Assembly: GCF_024713975.1 (NCBI RefSeq)
Contig: NC_091098.1
Location: 15,982,316-16,046,315 of the forward strand
Origin: Paralichthys olivaceus
Lineage: Eukaryota > Chordata > Actinopteri > Pleuronectiformes > Paralichthyidae
Length of the DNA: 64,000 nucleotides
Direction: 5' to 3'
The translations under genes were made by a program, and so were the position numbers. Within the stretch, counting starts at the first letter, position 1. The number at the start of each line of letters is the position of its first letter. Positions 22,806 through 34,908 of this stretch are shown one piece after another. The notes under the pieces are model-generated. The model ran no database searches. It was not told where the DNA came from and worked only from the letters and a program-made list of their open reading frames with translations.

Positions 22806-23316
22806 CCTATGATGGGCAAAATGAAATAGAGGGAGTAATTGTGTCTGTATACACACGTGCATGTGTCTCCATCTGTTGGTATGCATACAACAGAGTATGC
22901 TCATGTTGGTAAGAATGATGATCAACTACAGTGAGTGCATGCTGTGAGTCTGCATGCAGGTATGTATCCAGTTCTAATGTGTCAGGATTAGCTGGACGTG
23001 TGGCCAGCAGGTGGATGTGGAGGTGCAACCTAGGTGCTGGTGGAAGCTGAGGATGGAGGGGTGCATGGCGCTGACCGCTCCCTGTCTCTCCCCCTCTGTT
23101 CCCTGGAGGGTAATAAAGACTGATGACACTGATGCTGTGCCATCCGGCTCCACAGTCTCCACTGCACAACCATTTGCGCCATCATTTATCCCGCTCTCCC
23201 CCCTCCCCGCTCTAATTCTGCTTTAATAACCGCCAGCTCCATTCATCAGTGTATTGACGGGCATGACAGGCGGTGCGGCACACACTAACTCCCTGCCCTT
23301 TACTCGCTCACAGCTG

Positions 23317-23333
23317 GGGTCAGCGAGAGGTCA
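23317..23333 (+). promoter_or_regulatory. Second DR5 retinoic acid response element
   Basis: GGGTCA-GCGAG-AGGTCA matches the RGKTCA-N5-RGKTCA consensus without mismatch. A MEIS/PREP hexamer TGACAG lies 50 bp upstream (23264-23269). The surrounding 23.2-23.5 kb is free of simple repeats. It is 10.9 kb past the hoxc1a stop. RAR/RXR binding is inferred. Confidence 0.5.
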
Positions 23334-26085
23334 CGCAGTCAATAATCACAACACACCTCACTGTCACCTTGGAGCGACTGCATGTCCTGCATATCTATCC
23401 TCACGCATGCCCAAACTCCTCAGTGACTTCACTGCTTGGAAAGGAAGCGTCGATGTTGCTCCTCCGGTGATCCCAATATGTGAATGTGGACTCAGAGGAC
23501 TCGGGTCCATTAAAGCGAGTTGGATTATTCCAGTGCTGCAATGTCAAAAAAAGACCACACGACCCCCAGTGTATTCATTCTTTCAACTCAATAACAGCAA
23601 GTCTGTCATCATAGTTACACTTTGCTCTCACCGCTTGTGTGTTGAAGGAGAAAGTATTGAGGTAGGGGGGGTTACAGTCATTTGTTACAGGTGCAGCCTC
23701 TCTCTCTATCCTTGGGCATTCACCTCTTCATATGCAAAACATGTCCTGCTGTCCTCTGACTCCAGCACAGTTTGCTGCCGTGACACGTTTTTTCTTCATT
23801 TCAGCTTGACAGTGACATTTATGTTCATTTGCTCTGTGCAATTGAGAGGCATCTGGAGAGGCTGTTTCCCCTTTTTTTTCCTACTCCCTCACCTCTTTCT
23901 TTTTTCCTCTCTCTCTCTCCTGACAAAAATATTAATGCAGATTTGCATGCCACACTGAGTAAGCCCTTGATGAACAGTTGGATTTTGGGGAACACACAGA
24001 GGAAAAAACACCTCTGCAATTATACATGGCAGGAAGACTGAGGAGTAAAATGGAAGTCCACTGTTTTTAGATAGATTAGAGCTTGCGTGGTCCCCAGGAC
24101 AAAACCGATCTCGGTGACACTGGGAACCGGCACCGGTCCATGAATCTTGCAATGCTGCTGAGTGTGGTATTGCTGGGAGTTGTGGTTGCTGTGGGGAACT
24201 GAACATGCTGCACACTGTGCTGGGCCGAGTGACACCCACCCTTCCTCCACGGTCACATGATTGATCCCCTCTGGTACAATCTACAGTCCCTTTCCTGACC
24301 CCTTCTGCTTACAAGTACACACACGCAAACACACAGAGGCACGAAGGAGAGGCCACACACATAAAAAAGATGAAAAGGAAATGTGCTAAAACCTTTCATA
24401 TTACTTGTAAAATACTCGTTTTACCTTCCAATGTGTACACACACTCCCCCACCCCTATATCAGCCTTGTGTCACCTATCCTGGCCAGGCAGCAGCCAGGG
24501 GTGTGGGTGCTGAGGGCTCTAATCCGTGGTGCAGGTCCCATCGGCAAGGATCATTGAACTAATTAATAACATGGCACAGAGAGGGATGGCAGTCATTAAG
24601 GAGCCACGGCTGTGTGTGCGGAGATGCTGTGGGCTTCTGCATGGGTGTTTGCAATATGTGAGTGTGTGTGTGTGGGGGGGGGACACTGCAGACACAGCGA
24701 TTCACTTTGCCATGCAACCCTTTGATTCATAATTCACGGAGGCCACGCAAACATGAGAGCACACCATTATACAGCCAGGCACACATGCATATATGCAAAC
24801 ACACACATAGGGCAAATGAATACGCATGACACACACATGCAGATTTCACATGATTAACTGTGTGTGACACTTTAAAGTACCCTCAGCTGAAATTATTTAA
24901 GGGTCAGCCAGAGTGCAGCTTAGGTATCGGTGAAGACAACTCTGTGTGTTACTCCAGCTAGGTTGAGCTGTAACTCAGACACAAGCAGAGCGGCACAGTG
25001 CTCCATGGGGCTCTGTATAAAACACTCTACTGCACCAGCAGAGCCCATCATTTCTAGTCTGCAACCATATGTTAGGAGGTGCCGTATACATCGCCAATAT
25101 TTACTATAGGCTAGGGGACCAGAAGGCTAAGAGCACTTAGTTGTGTGAGGCAACCCAATAGCTCAGCCTGGGCTAATGAAAGGAAACAACAGGAGCAATT
25201 AGCAGTGTAAACAAACAGCTCGCGGAGGCCCCAGTCTCCAGCCTCCCCCCTGACAGCAAAGGGACTGGCAGCCTGGAGTAGGAGGTAATTGGGGGAGCTA
25301 GGAGCCGAGACAAAATCAATGGCAACGCATGCACAGACACAGCACGATTACTCACCACCCTGCATTGCCGCCCCCAGGACTCAAACACGACAAAGGTGTA
25401 GTCGCAGATTTGACCCTGCCGAGCTAACTCTCACCTCAGGAAATTCTAGTTGACTGTACCTTAGTGGCTCTCAAGTGTGTGCACACTTACACAGCAAGGA
25501 AACATTAGTTTTAACACACGTACAGAAAGACAGACACACATACACAAGCCCTGAAACTGACAGCTGACACCGCACAGTGTACAGCATCGCACTTTGACCA
25601 CTGGCTAAGCAGGGGCCTAACGACCTTCCTCTCAGCCTAATTGATCTCATCTTGGTACCATTTATGTGTCTGCCCGTACACTAATGTCTCCTGCTCACTC
25701 ACTCATTGGGAAGCATCAGCGTCTACAGTGCGACCATGTGGCTGCAGCCTGCAGACAGCCCGCAGAAGCTACGGCCATGTACGTCTCCTCCTTCTCCCTG
25801 AGTGCAGCCGCGGGGCAGAGGGGCATCACTAATGCAGGAGGCTGGCGAGGACTTCCACTCTACAGGGCAAATTCTGCTGCAGGCATGGGGCTTCTGCTGT
25901 CTGAGTGCTGGCCAAGACAATAATCACCAAGAGAGACTTTCCTGCAGAGTTTTACAAAAGTCTCCCCCTTCATCAATTATGGGATGTTTTTTCAGGCCCA
26001 GGTTTTGTCTGAATCATGGCTTGTTGGCTCATGTCTTGGGCAGCGAGATGATTTCATAAGTAACAAGTTCACTGATAGACGAGTC

Positions 26086-26520
26086 CAGATCCTTTAAATA
26101 CAGTATGTACAACATACACACTCAAATATAAAATATCTCTGATAGAAGTAAATGTTCTGCACTTTAAACTCCAGAAGTGAATGTAAAATGTTCTGAGGTA
26201 GCAAAAGTTCTAATCGTGCAGAATTTACTCATAGTGCTACATGTCAATTTATTTATTTATTGACTTTTCTTTCATGATGGATGAACATGTAAGCAATAGA
26301 CGTTGTAGCTTAAGGGCGATCTAAAATAAAGGGAGATCTAATATTTATGATTTTATTTTGGAGATTATTCTATAATATGGGGTCTATATTTAACAAGATT
26401 ATCATTTGTTTTCATGCAAAGTCAAAATTTTCAGTCACAAGTATGCTGGCCGGTCAAATATATGTAGTGCAATAAAAATTAAGTATCAGTACAATTATAA
26501 TCAAAATAGTATGAAAAGAC
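26086..26520. mobile_element. Degenerate MITE-like DNA transposon copy
   Basis: Motifs such as AGATCCTTTAAATACAGTA, GTAAATGTTCTGCACTTTAA, GGTAGCAAAAGTTCTAATCG and CAAATATATGTAGTGCAATA recall, in order, a non-autonomous element abundant in teleosts whose ends read CAGTGGTGGAAGAAGTACTC. The copy is heavily diverged, and its borders are approximate. Confidence 0.35.
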
Positions 26521-26890
26521 TTTAAATGATTTCAGTTGAAAGAAAAATAATTACTTATAATCAATTTATTTCTTCAAGCAAAAATTCAAAGGATCTTCTT
26601 TTTCTCTGTGGTGAGCATTTCTTTAATCTGGTTTATAAACCAGTAATTGAAAATGAAATATCTTTGTTTTAGACTGTTGGTTTGACAAATCCAGCCATTT
26701 CCAATGTGCCTTTTCTTACCTTTTTCCAATGTTTTATAGACAGAACAATTATTTCCTACACCAAAGAAGCAGAAAGAGAGCAAAGAACTTAAGAAGTGTC
26801 ATATTTTAGTCTCATGCCTTGTTTAATGTCAGCGACAATAGCAATCAGGGTTTCGGCTTCTTCTGCTTTAAGTGTTGTAAAATTACATTA

Positions 26891-27264
26891 CAGTGGTGAG
26901 AGGAAAAAAATTCAATTTACATCATTACTGTACATTATTATTATTATTATTATTAATATTATTATTATTTGTATATTTAGGCTCCAGTAGATTTATTTTC
27001 AGGTAACATTAGACCCCGCCTCCTGCATCACTCACTGGTGATCTAAGATGGATTCAGCAGAGGCCGGATCATAATGAGGTAGTAGATGCATTAGGGAATA
27101 TTATTCACTCAGCAAGTACTTTTAATACTTTCATTATATGTAACTGCAAGTACTTACTTTTACTTATGTAAAAAAGAAAATGTTAACTTTTACTTGAGTA
27201 AATTTTTGTCTATTCATTTGTACTTGAACTAAAGTAAAATGTCTGAGTACTGCCTCCAACACTG
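26891..27264. mobile_element. MITE-like DNA transposon remnant with terminal inverted repeats
   Basis: It begins CAGTGGTGAGAGGAA and ends GAGTACTGCCTCCAACACTG, so the two ends are near-inverted copies of the CAGTGNTGGA-type terminus of a common teleost element. The right half has the characteristic repeated ACTTTTACTTGAGTAA-like text. An (ATT)n run is embedded at about 26935-26970. No flanking 8-bp target duplication could be seen. Confidence 0.5.
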
Positions 27265-29440
27265 TGAGAAAACTATTAGCACAAGGCACTGAATGATTCA
27301 AGACTTTAATTCTAAAGAGGTTTAACATGGACGTGCATTTAATCGATTTAGTGGAAACTTATTCCACCAGTTATGAGTCAAAAAACATCACCTGCTTCAG
27401 CGAGATTTCTGATTTAGTGGTCAAATGGATGGATATTGTTTCTATTAGTCCTCATTATTACTGTAGATTGTGTGAGACCACCTGCTCGGCTCAGTGGGGA
27501 TTATATGGACCATTAATGAGCAGAGTGGAGACAGAGACGGAGACACCTTCTCTCTCACATGCAGAGCAGGCAGCAAGTGGAGAGAGGAGAGCCACCAGGC
27601 TCCATGTAATGTTAATACAGGAGACAGAGCTCTGACCAGGGTGCAGCACAGTCCCATTCACTTAACAGCTTTCTCCATAATATCATCCCCATGCGTCAGG
27701 GAGCCAAGCGTCTGGATGCTGGACGTTGTGCACACACACCCACACTCAGCGCCTGTCCTCCAAATACCAGTGCATTACTGCCCTGGCGCTCATTGACAGG
27801 GCTGCCACTCACCACGAAGATGGATGCTCCTCCTGGGACAATTCCAAATCTCCTTCATTGACTCATTTGTTTTGCTGATCTAACTACCTTTGAGCACAAC
27901 GTTGAGTGTGTGCGCTCAGGACATCAGTGTGTTTGTGTGTGTGTGTGTGTTTCCATGTTGAGCAGTGACCTCAGTTCCCAATTCCTTTGGCACTGGTAAA
28001 ACAGCCCCATGGGGGGGGGGGGTTAACAGCAGCTACAGAATTAGAAAGCATGCAACCAGGTACAAGTGCAAGCGATGCTCTCCCTGCTGCACAAATAAGT
28101 CCTGTTGCTCATTTATGCACGTTTCCCTCCAAGTTTCTTGATTAAAAGCATGTAAATGACTAATTTAAGATTCCAGCTTCCCTGAGCATTATAATAACCC
28201 AAACAAGCCTTTGACATTTGCATTTTCATTTGAGGAGGCTCAAGAATGATCCGCTCACCAGGCTTTATTCCACTCCACTCGTCCAAAACCAATCCTCATC
28301 TCTTATCAGCCACGATAGTGTGTCATGACCATGGACCAGACTCACACACGTCAGTAGACAGGCCTGCATTCATCACACCCTCGCAGCCATGTCGATAGTC
28401 ACCAGGCTGAGCAGGCTCATAATGAATTTGAGGAGTTGCACACCTATAGCAAAGTCATTTACTTTATCAGGCCGATAAAAGGAAGTGATAAGATAGTGGC
28501 TCCACACTGTAAGAGTATCAGCCTCTCGCCGCTATTCATCTCACACCGAGATCTACAAATGGCAAAGCTCATCACTCAAGGCCGCCGCACTGGGCCTTTA
28601 TCTGTGGAATTTGAAAAAGGGCTAATATCTCATAAGAATGTGTGGTTATGAAAACCGTCATTTCCATATCATTATCAACAGGAATATCAGACTTCCAAAG
28701 TAAAAGGCTCCCGTGGCCTCTCTGTGTCTGTTCTGCTTCTGGTTCAGGGACTGCTGGGAGAATGCAGGTGCAAATATGATTTGGGCCTGTTCCTCTTATG
28801 AAGTTGACCCCCTGTAATTGACACAGACACACTGGCAATTTGATTAGCTCTTCCTGCTGCTTGAGGGCACTTGACCATAGCAGCCTCGTCGCCTGTTTCA
28901 TGTACATAGCTCCACCTATTGGTGAAGTTGGGGAACAGCAGGGCGAGCAGAAGAAACAAGCTCCCTGACTCACAGTGTGTTTGGAATTAAACCACTGGGC
29001 CAAATCCAAGAATATTTAACAAGCAAGGAACAACACAGCTAAACTAAGTAATGCTCTGTGATCATCTCTACAGGGGCCAACCTACATATTAGACATGTTT
29101 TCAATGCATGTAGTTTTTGCCATGTGTTGCTTATCAATAAATATCCATATTTCTAATATCTCATGCTCCTCATGCTCAACTAAATATGTGTTTGACAGAA
29201 AGCACGTATGCACAATGATTTGTATGCAGATATGGGTGTGTGTGTGTGTGTGTGTGCGTGTGCCACTGAAAGTAGTTCATCTTTACTACAAAGAGAACTG
29301 ATGAGAAGAGCCTCTTGAAACACTTGAGATAAGCTGGCTTGCTCAAGTGCATTGACATTGTCACCAAACACGAAAGGCGCAGGAATGCAAGTCAAGAGAA
29401 ATGGAAAAAAAAAACACACAACAAACGCACACACACCGAA

Positions 29441-29441
<1 letters not shown>

Positions 29442-29475
<34 letters not shown>

Positions 29476-29492
29476 ACACACACCCACACACG
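29442..29492. repeat. (AC)n microsatellite
   Basis: AC run with scattered CCC interruptions. A shorter TG run lies at about 29235-29258. Confidence 0.9.
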
Positions 29493-30563
29493 CTCTACAA
29501 CAGCAGTTTCATTCACAGCCCTGAACAAGAATGTGCTCAATAGAAAAACAGTGTGTCACATGAAGTGAAAATGACTGTACATCGATTCATCAAGATACAT
29601 CATTAAAGCTGTCAAACATCAAAAGCTCTGCGATCACAGCTCACTCTTGAGAGAGACACCAATAGCCCCATTCATCATATTTGTTTGAGCAATGAAAGGC
29701 AGAGTGAGGCAAGACAAGAAAGAGGGAGGAAGAGACCAAAGAAAGTGCTTAGAGTAAAAGTCAGGCCAAGTAAAGGAAATTCAAGTTTATAAGAAGGAAA
29801 ACAGGAAAACAAATGAAGTGGAATATGTGATACAACCGGAAAAGGCAGCCAAAGCAGACGAGAGAGTTATGGGGAGGGTGAGAATGAATGCAGGTATAGT
29901 GCCAAATGAGAGATAATTAATAGCAAGTGACAACAGAGTTTTTTAACCCTCTTGTTTGTAGTGGGACGCCACCTGGACTGAGGCCTAACCCCTGAGGCTC
30001 TGTGAGCTGAGCATGCTGGTTCACAGCTTCACACACCTGCACGTACCAAGAATGTGCACCAAACGCCATCGCTCCTTCCATTCTGACAATGATTTTTTTA
30101 TTATCTGCATCGCTCGCCCTCACCTTTATTTGACCTCACGAGACTTCCAGCACATCACTCACTTCAGTCCATATTTATTATCATTTATCATTTTATTAAC
30201 ATGGGAAACATTTTGGGGGGAGCGGAAGGGGAGGGGGGACTGTGTTGCTAATTTCTACGATGCTTGTAAGAGGACATCTTTAAAGTTTACGCGGCTCATG
30301 ATCAAATGGTTTTTATATATCCCCCGGCTCTTGTATTCTCCAAATTGCTTCAATAAATAACTTGTAAGTCTAATTATGCAGCAATTAATTGCAGCCAACA
30401 TGGGTTGCCCATCAATCTTGTAACTTGAAAAAGTCTTTTCCAGGCTGGCAGTGCAAATAAGAAATTTGATTAGATTTTGCAAGCACGTATGGCATTGTGT
30501 CTCTGCGTGTGTGTGTATGTTTGTGTGTGCTAGTTTGTCATTATGTGTGCATACGAGTATGAC

Positions 30564-30580
30564 TGTGTGTGTGTGTGTGT

Positions 30581-30634
<54 letters not shown>
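30564..30634. repeat. (TG)n microsatellite
   Basis: About 35 TG dinucleotides with a single TC interruption. Confidence 0.95.
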
Positions 30635-30636
<2 letters not shown>

Positions 30637-30736
30637 ATGGAGGTTACAGCCAGATCACAGAAGAGAGAGCTCCATCCCAGCAGCTCTCTCGGTCGGTCGC
30701 TCTCTCTCTGCAGTCTGCTCTCTGCCGTCTCGTCCA

Positions 30737-30750
30737 GTTGCTATGGCAGC
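30737..30750. promoter_or_regulatory. RFX X-box-like palindrome
   Basis: GTTGCTATGGCAGC matches GTTGCCATGGCAAC at 12 of 14 positions. It lies 112 bp before the DR5 element at 30862. Confidence 0.25.
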
Positions 30751-30861
30751 AGTGGTGAAGGCTGTATCCATGGCCAAAGGAGGAAGCTGGCATCCCCCAA
30801 TAACAGACCTCCCGTCCCCCCTCCTCTCCTCTCTCCCCGTTCCCCCCCCCCGACAGGCTCC

Positions 30862-30878
30862 TGACCCGCTGGTGAACC
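30862..30878 (-). promoter_or_regulatory. Third DR5 retinoic acid response element
   Basis: On the minus strand the sequence reads GGTTCA-CCAGC-GGGTCA, a perfect RGKTCA-N5-RGKTCA. Its first eight bases, GGTTCACC, are identical to the start of the classic RAR-beta/Hoxa1 type element. AGGTCA at 30893-30898 forms an imperfect DR1 with the preceding GGGTCG. It is 18.4 kb past the hoxc1a stop. Function is inferred. Confidence 0.5.
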
Positions 30879-31424
30879 TGCCTGGGGGTCGGAGGTCAAT
30901 GGCTCAGAGCTGCCGAGTGACAGTGAGGGATGATGAGGGAGAGAATGAGAAAGAGAGGAGTTACACCACACAGATGGGGAGGAGAGATGAGAAAATGAAA
31001 AGATGAGACCAAATTTGATTACTATCAAGAGGTGGGGGTGCGGGTGGCAGTACTGCATTTTTAGAAAATGGCTGCTGTTTTGCCCGGAGACTTTAAAATG
31101 GAGGTGGAATGCAGATTGGGTTGACTTTTGTGTTATTATTTTCAAAGTGTTTACTGTTGCTGAGCTGAGGGCTGAGGAACAAGCCAAAGAGATGGGGGGG
31201 GGTCATTTGAGACAGGGGTGGGACTATTGTCAATCACTTCCACTCCTTTGTTTATTGATTTTGTGCGTGTCTGCGTTGTGCGAGGGCACAAGAGAAAGTG
31301 TCTCTCCCCTTGGTCTTGTACAATCCGTCTGGGGAGAGTAGAGGCATGTGTGAGGGGAGCTGTGTGTTTAGTATGTATAGACAAAGAGGCTGATATGGTC
31401 AAAGGTGTGTGTTGGGGGGGGGGG

Positions 31425-31437
31425 TGACCTTTGACCT
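31425..31437 (-). promoter_or_regulatory. Perfect DR1 nuclear-receptor element
   Basis: TGACCT-T-TGACCT is, on the minus strand, AGGTCA-A-AGGTCA, the ideal DR1 bound by RXR, PPAR, HNF4 or COUP-TF dimers. Another AGGTCA is at 31451-31456. It is 547 bp from the DR5 at 30862. Confidence 0.45.
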
Positions 31438-32263
31438 CTCTGCCTCCGAGAGGTCAGACGGTGTTGGGTTAGCTCCAAACACAACTTCCTCACCTTGAAG
31501 ACTTGTGTGCGCGCTCTCACCTCGGGGCCTGTGAAAATAAAAATTCATCAGCGTGTGTCAGTCGCAATTTCCCAAAGCAAAGATTTGCTGACATCCAGCC
31601 ATGAAATGTAGCTTTAATTTTAATTGAGTTTAACTGAATGTGAAAGAGGAAGAATCATTTTCTAATATCATCCCATCACACGCAAATAGTTTGGTAAAAT
31701 CTAACAAGAGTTTATCGGGAAAGGATCCACTGGGGAGTGTTGACCAAGGAAGAATCCCCCCTGCCCCTCTACCCCCCCTACAGACACACACCAACAACAC
31801 TTGCAATTTTACAACCTTTGATGATACAATACATTGACATCAACCCTGCTGCCAGTGTGAGCCAGGAAATGACCCACTCCTCCAAGTTTCTGTAGAGCAC
31901 AGCGGCTCCTTTCAATACTGTGAGGATAACATTACCCCCTAGTGGTTAATATCTGCAACTGCCGGCTGATACTCATGTAGCCCATGAGTGAATGTCAACA
32001 GCCAACCATACAATCAATCTCCATCCATAACACTCTGTGGTCTGTACAGTAGCTATGGTGGACAGGCTCTAACTCTCTGCCTCTTCCATCTGATCCATGC
32101 ACTATTCCAGCTCTATCACATTTAGATACAATTTAAATCATCAACAATAAATTATGAATTATAATGGTATGCATTGCAGGAGCTTATAAATTGAAAGACT
32201 CAAGAAGAAAGCCACATAGTAGAGCAGAGGGGTCAGAGCAGAAGGTATGTGTTTGGTTTCCTC

Positions 32264-32265
32264 AT

Positions 32266-32297
<32 letters not shown>

Positions 32298-32309
32298 ACA
32301 CACACACAC
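32264..32309. repeat. (AC)n microsatellite
   Basis: About 23 AC units with one TAC interruption. Confidence 0.95.
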
Positions 32310-33204
32310 TCTGGGTGCTATGCAGACATTGTACGCAGTCGCTCTCTCTGCTGCATTCTTCTTCTTCTTCCTCGTGTTCTCCAGATGTCATGTCCTCTTC
32401 GTCACCCCTTTCCTTGCCCCGCTTCGCTCGGTCCCCCCCTCCACCCGCCCGGAGACTTGTCACAGCCCCTAACCGCATCAGGAGCACTGCTAGATTGGAT
32501 ATACATGATCTGTCCATCCATCAATGGGGTGAGGGAGGGCGAGAGACAGAGAGAGAAATGGCAGTCTATCTGTAAGGAGTGAGATAGAGACACGAGAAAA
32601 ATTGGAATGGAGTGTCGTTTGTGAGCATAAACCTTACACGCCGAAGAAAAATTATCAAAAGACAGACATGAACATATTAAAAATGCCTTTTCACGCAATA
32701 TGTGTTTGTACACTTCCAAAGCTGATGATCAAGTTCATAGAGGAATAAAAAGCTCTCTGTGCAGTGCTAATGATGTTTGGATGCATGTTCCTCATCACTG
32801 TCATTGGTCAATAATGTGATTGGTGATAATGGGCTCAGATGAAGATGTGGACTGGCTGGCTGACCTGGTAGATCTGTACAGACACCGTCTTCCCTGCAAA
32901 GTGAGAGACAGTTTTTTCCGGCTTCATCCTCGTGTCTCTGCCTCTCGTCATTTGTCTCTTCTCTGAAGCTGCTGATGCTGAATCACCTCGCCACTTTCCC
33001 CCCTTCCTTTCTGTGGACTGAATGAGCTGGAACACGTGTGTTATGGCCCCTGTGAAAATATGTTACAACGTGGGCACACACTGTCAAAACCTCTGGGAGC
33101 TGAGCTAACACTCGGCTCTATATGCACTTTATCTACAGGTGCAGCCACGGCAAGATTATCCTCCTGTTGCAGACCATGCTGGTTCAGCAAAGTCAGATTG
33201 TGAG

Positions 33205-33640
33205 ATCATTCAATCAATCAGTCAAAATGTATAAAGTACCTTTCAAACAAATCAAATGCAATTCAGAGCGCTTCACGGGTGACTGACAAAACATAGGATG
33301 TTAGAAATGAGTGAGGAAATGGTTAAACTTATTCAGCTTTACAGACTATTATACAAGATATATAATAAACACCAACATTTTAGCAAAACAAAACAAAATG
33401 ATATAAATAATAATCGTGAATAAATAACTATAAATAATAAAACATAAAATTATAAAATGCCACATTTTTTTAATTGACATTAGAAAATATTAACATTTTA
33501 AGCTCCTCTTTCTCAAGGTGTTTGTTTATTGTTGGAACTGTTGAGTTTATCTATGATATTGTAAAGTCTCAACCTCATATGCAAAGTACCTTGACATGAT
33601 ATATATTGTGATTTACAAATAAAACACAATTCAAATGAAG
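33205..33640. mobile_element. Degenerate teleost retroposon pieces
   Basis: The text around 33213-33280 (AATCAATCAGTCAAAATGTA, then AAAGTACCTTTCAAACAAAT, then GCGCTTCACGG) and around 33575-33625 (AAGTACCTTGACATGATATA, then TTGTGATTTACAAATAAAAC) resembles the two ends of a repeat very common in teleost DNA. The middle is AT-rich and unrecognised. Both ends are old and diverged. Confidence 0.4.
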
Positions 33641-34224
33641 GGAATGAGAGTCTTAGAGTTTGCCTTTTGGCTCCAGCTGTAATTTGTTTGCTATTTATGA
33701 GGTTGTATTAAAAGTTAATTTTAAGAGTTTTTTAATGTTAAATATTACACACGAGTATTTACTATTAGGGTAATATCATGAGAACAATTATTCTGTAAAG
33801 CCCCTGTGTCATCTTTCAAATGTTTCTCTGTGACTGTAAATGCAAAACACCGCATTCGACTGCAATAAAAGCAGAATTGCTCCATTTCTACTTGTGCTGT
33901 TGTTTCTCGTAGCTTCAGACACTGAGCTGTCATACATAAGTTTGATGTTGACTATACTGTATAAGCAGGGTTCAATCTGAGGTTGCCCCGACACTCCATC
34001 GTTTTATCATGTGATATTCATCTATGTCTGTGCCATTATCTTTCCCACACATTTCCAGGTGATGCGTTATCACCAGCACATCTGCACATCTCCTCCTTCT
34101 CCCCTCTGTCTCCATCTTGTTCTCCTTACTCTCTCTCTCATTCTCATACTCTCCTCTCCCACTGTTTTTCCTCCCACCTTTACCTCTGCCTTCTCCTATC
34201 TTTCCTTCCATTTTCACACTGACG

Positions 34225-34301
34225 CCCCCCCCCCCCCCCCCCCCCCACACACGCCTCTTCCTCCATCTCTCTCCCTTTCTCTCTGTCCCCTCTCCTCTCG
34301 C

Positions 34302-34333
<32 letters not shown>
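34225..34333. repeat. (C)22 tract and adjacent (CT)n pyrimidine-rich repeat
   Basis: Twenty-two consecutive cytosines (34225-34246) are followed, after a short AC patch, by a CT-rich tract ending in a (CT)n run at about 34312-34333. Strand asymmetry is extreme. Confidence 0.95.
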
Positions 34334-34884
34334 CGCTGTGCTCTGATGAATTGCCTTCCCCTCCCGGTGAACTCGACCGATAATCCTGGGGAAGCAGTAA
34401 AAGACCATCGATCAGCCCTGCAGACAGGCCCACAAGCCACAGCACAGGAACAACACGCTAACAACAAGCCTCTGCACTTGGCTTTCACTGCATATATGTA
34501 TGTGTATGTATGCATGAGCATGCATGTATGTAAGCATATATGTAAAACTGTTCATACTGTATGTATATAAACCTAATGCATGTATGTAGAGAGAGGAGCT
34601 GGGATGCATGACTGTCCCAGGCATAATGGTCTTGTATTAGTATGTTGGTTAGTATGTTCCTGCACATGTTCGCCACATACAATAATGAGTTTAAGAGTCC
34701 TCTAAAACAATCTATCACTGTGTTTAGCTTCACTCATGTTTATGTGTCACCATGATGCAAGGACACACTGAAGAGTTCCCCCTGTGCTCATCCTGCTTCC
34801 TCACGTGATCCGTCCCCTGCTGTGTGTCATCCACATGGAATGTGTGCATATATGTGCTAACATGCGTGTCCATGTACATATACA

Positions 34885-34908
34885 GTGTGTGTGTGTGTGT
34901 GTGTGTAT
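34885..34908. repeat. (TG)n microsatellite
   Basis: Twelve TG units, continuing into interrupted TG-rich sequence. Confidence 0.9.

Larger units (their letters stand above)
19060..23240. other. Intergenic DNA, second part of the gene desert
   Basis: No gene is recognised. The stretch contains a perfect 10-bp-arm hairpin at 20709-20730, a retroposon-like fragment at 20935-21035, a CT-rich tract at about 22573-22611 and a (GA)n tract at 22767-22805. Confidence 0.5.
23520..30560. other. Intergenic DNA, third part of the gene desert
   Basis: No coding exon is supported. Contents are simple repeats (29.2 and 29.45 kb), two MITE-like transposon remnants (26.1-27.3 kb), a 16-bp perfect palindrome at 26628-26643 (CTGGTTTATAAACCAG) and unannotated single-copy-looking sequence. 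Confidence 0.5.

Noticed and set aside
23254-23958. A 234-codon + strand frame
   Set aside because: The longest frame in the desert, but it shows no recognisable domain, has no supporting splice structure and overlaps a likely enhancer; probably chance.
30255-31006. Several frames of more than 100 codons around 30.3-31.0 kb
   Set aside because: They translate the (TG)n/(AC)n repeat into Thr-His or Cys-Val strings followed by low-complexity sequence.
33972-34521. Long arginine/glutamate- or serine/leucine-rich frames near 34.2 kb
   Set aside because: They are translations of the pyrimidine-rich (C)n/(CT)n tract.
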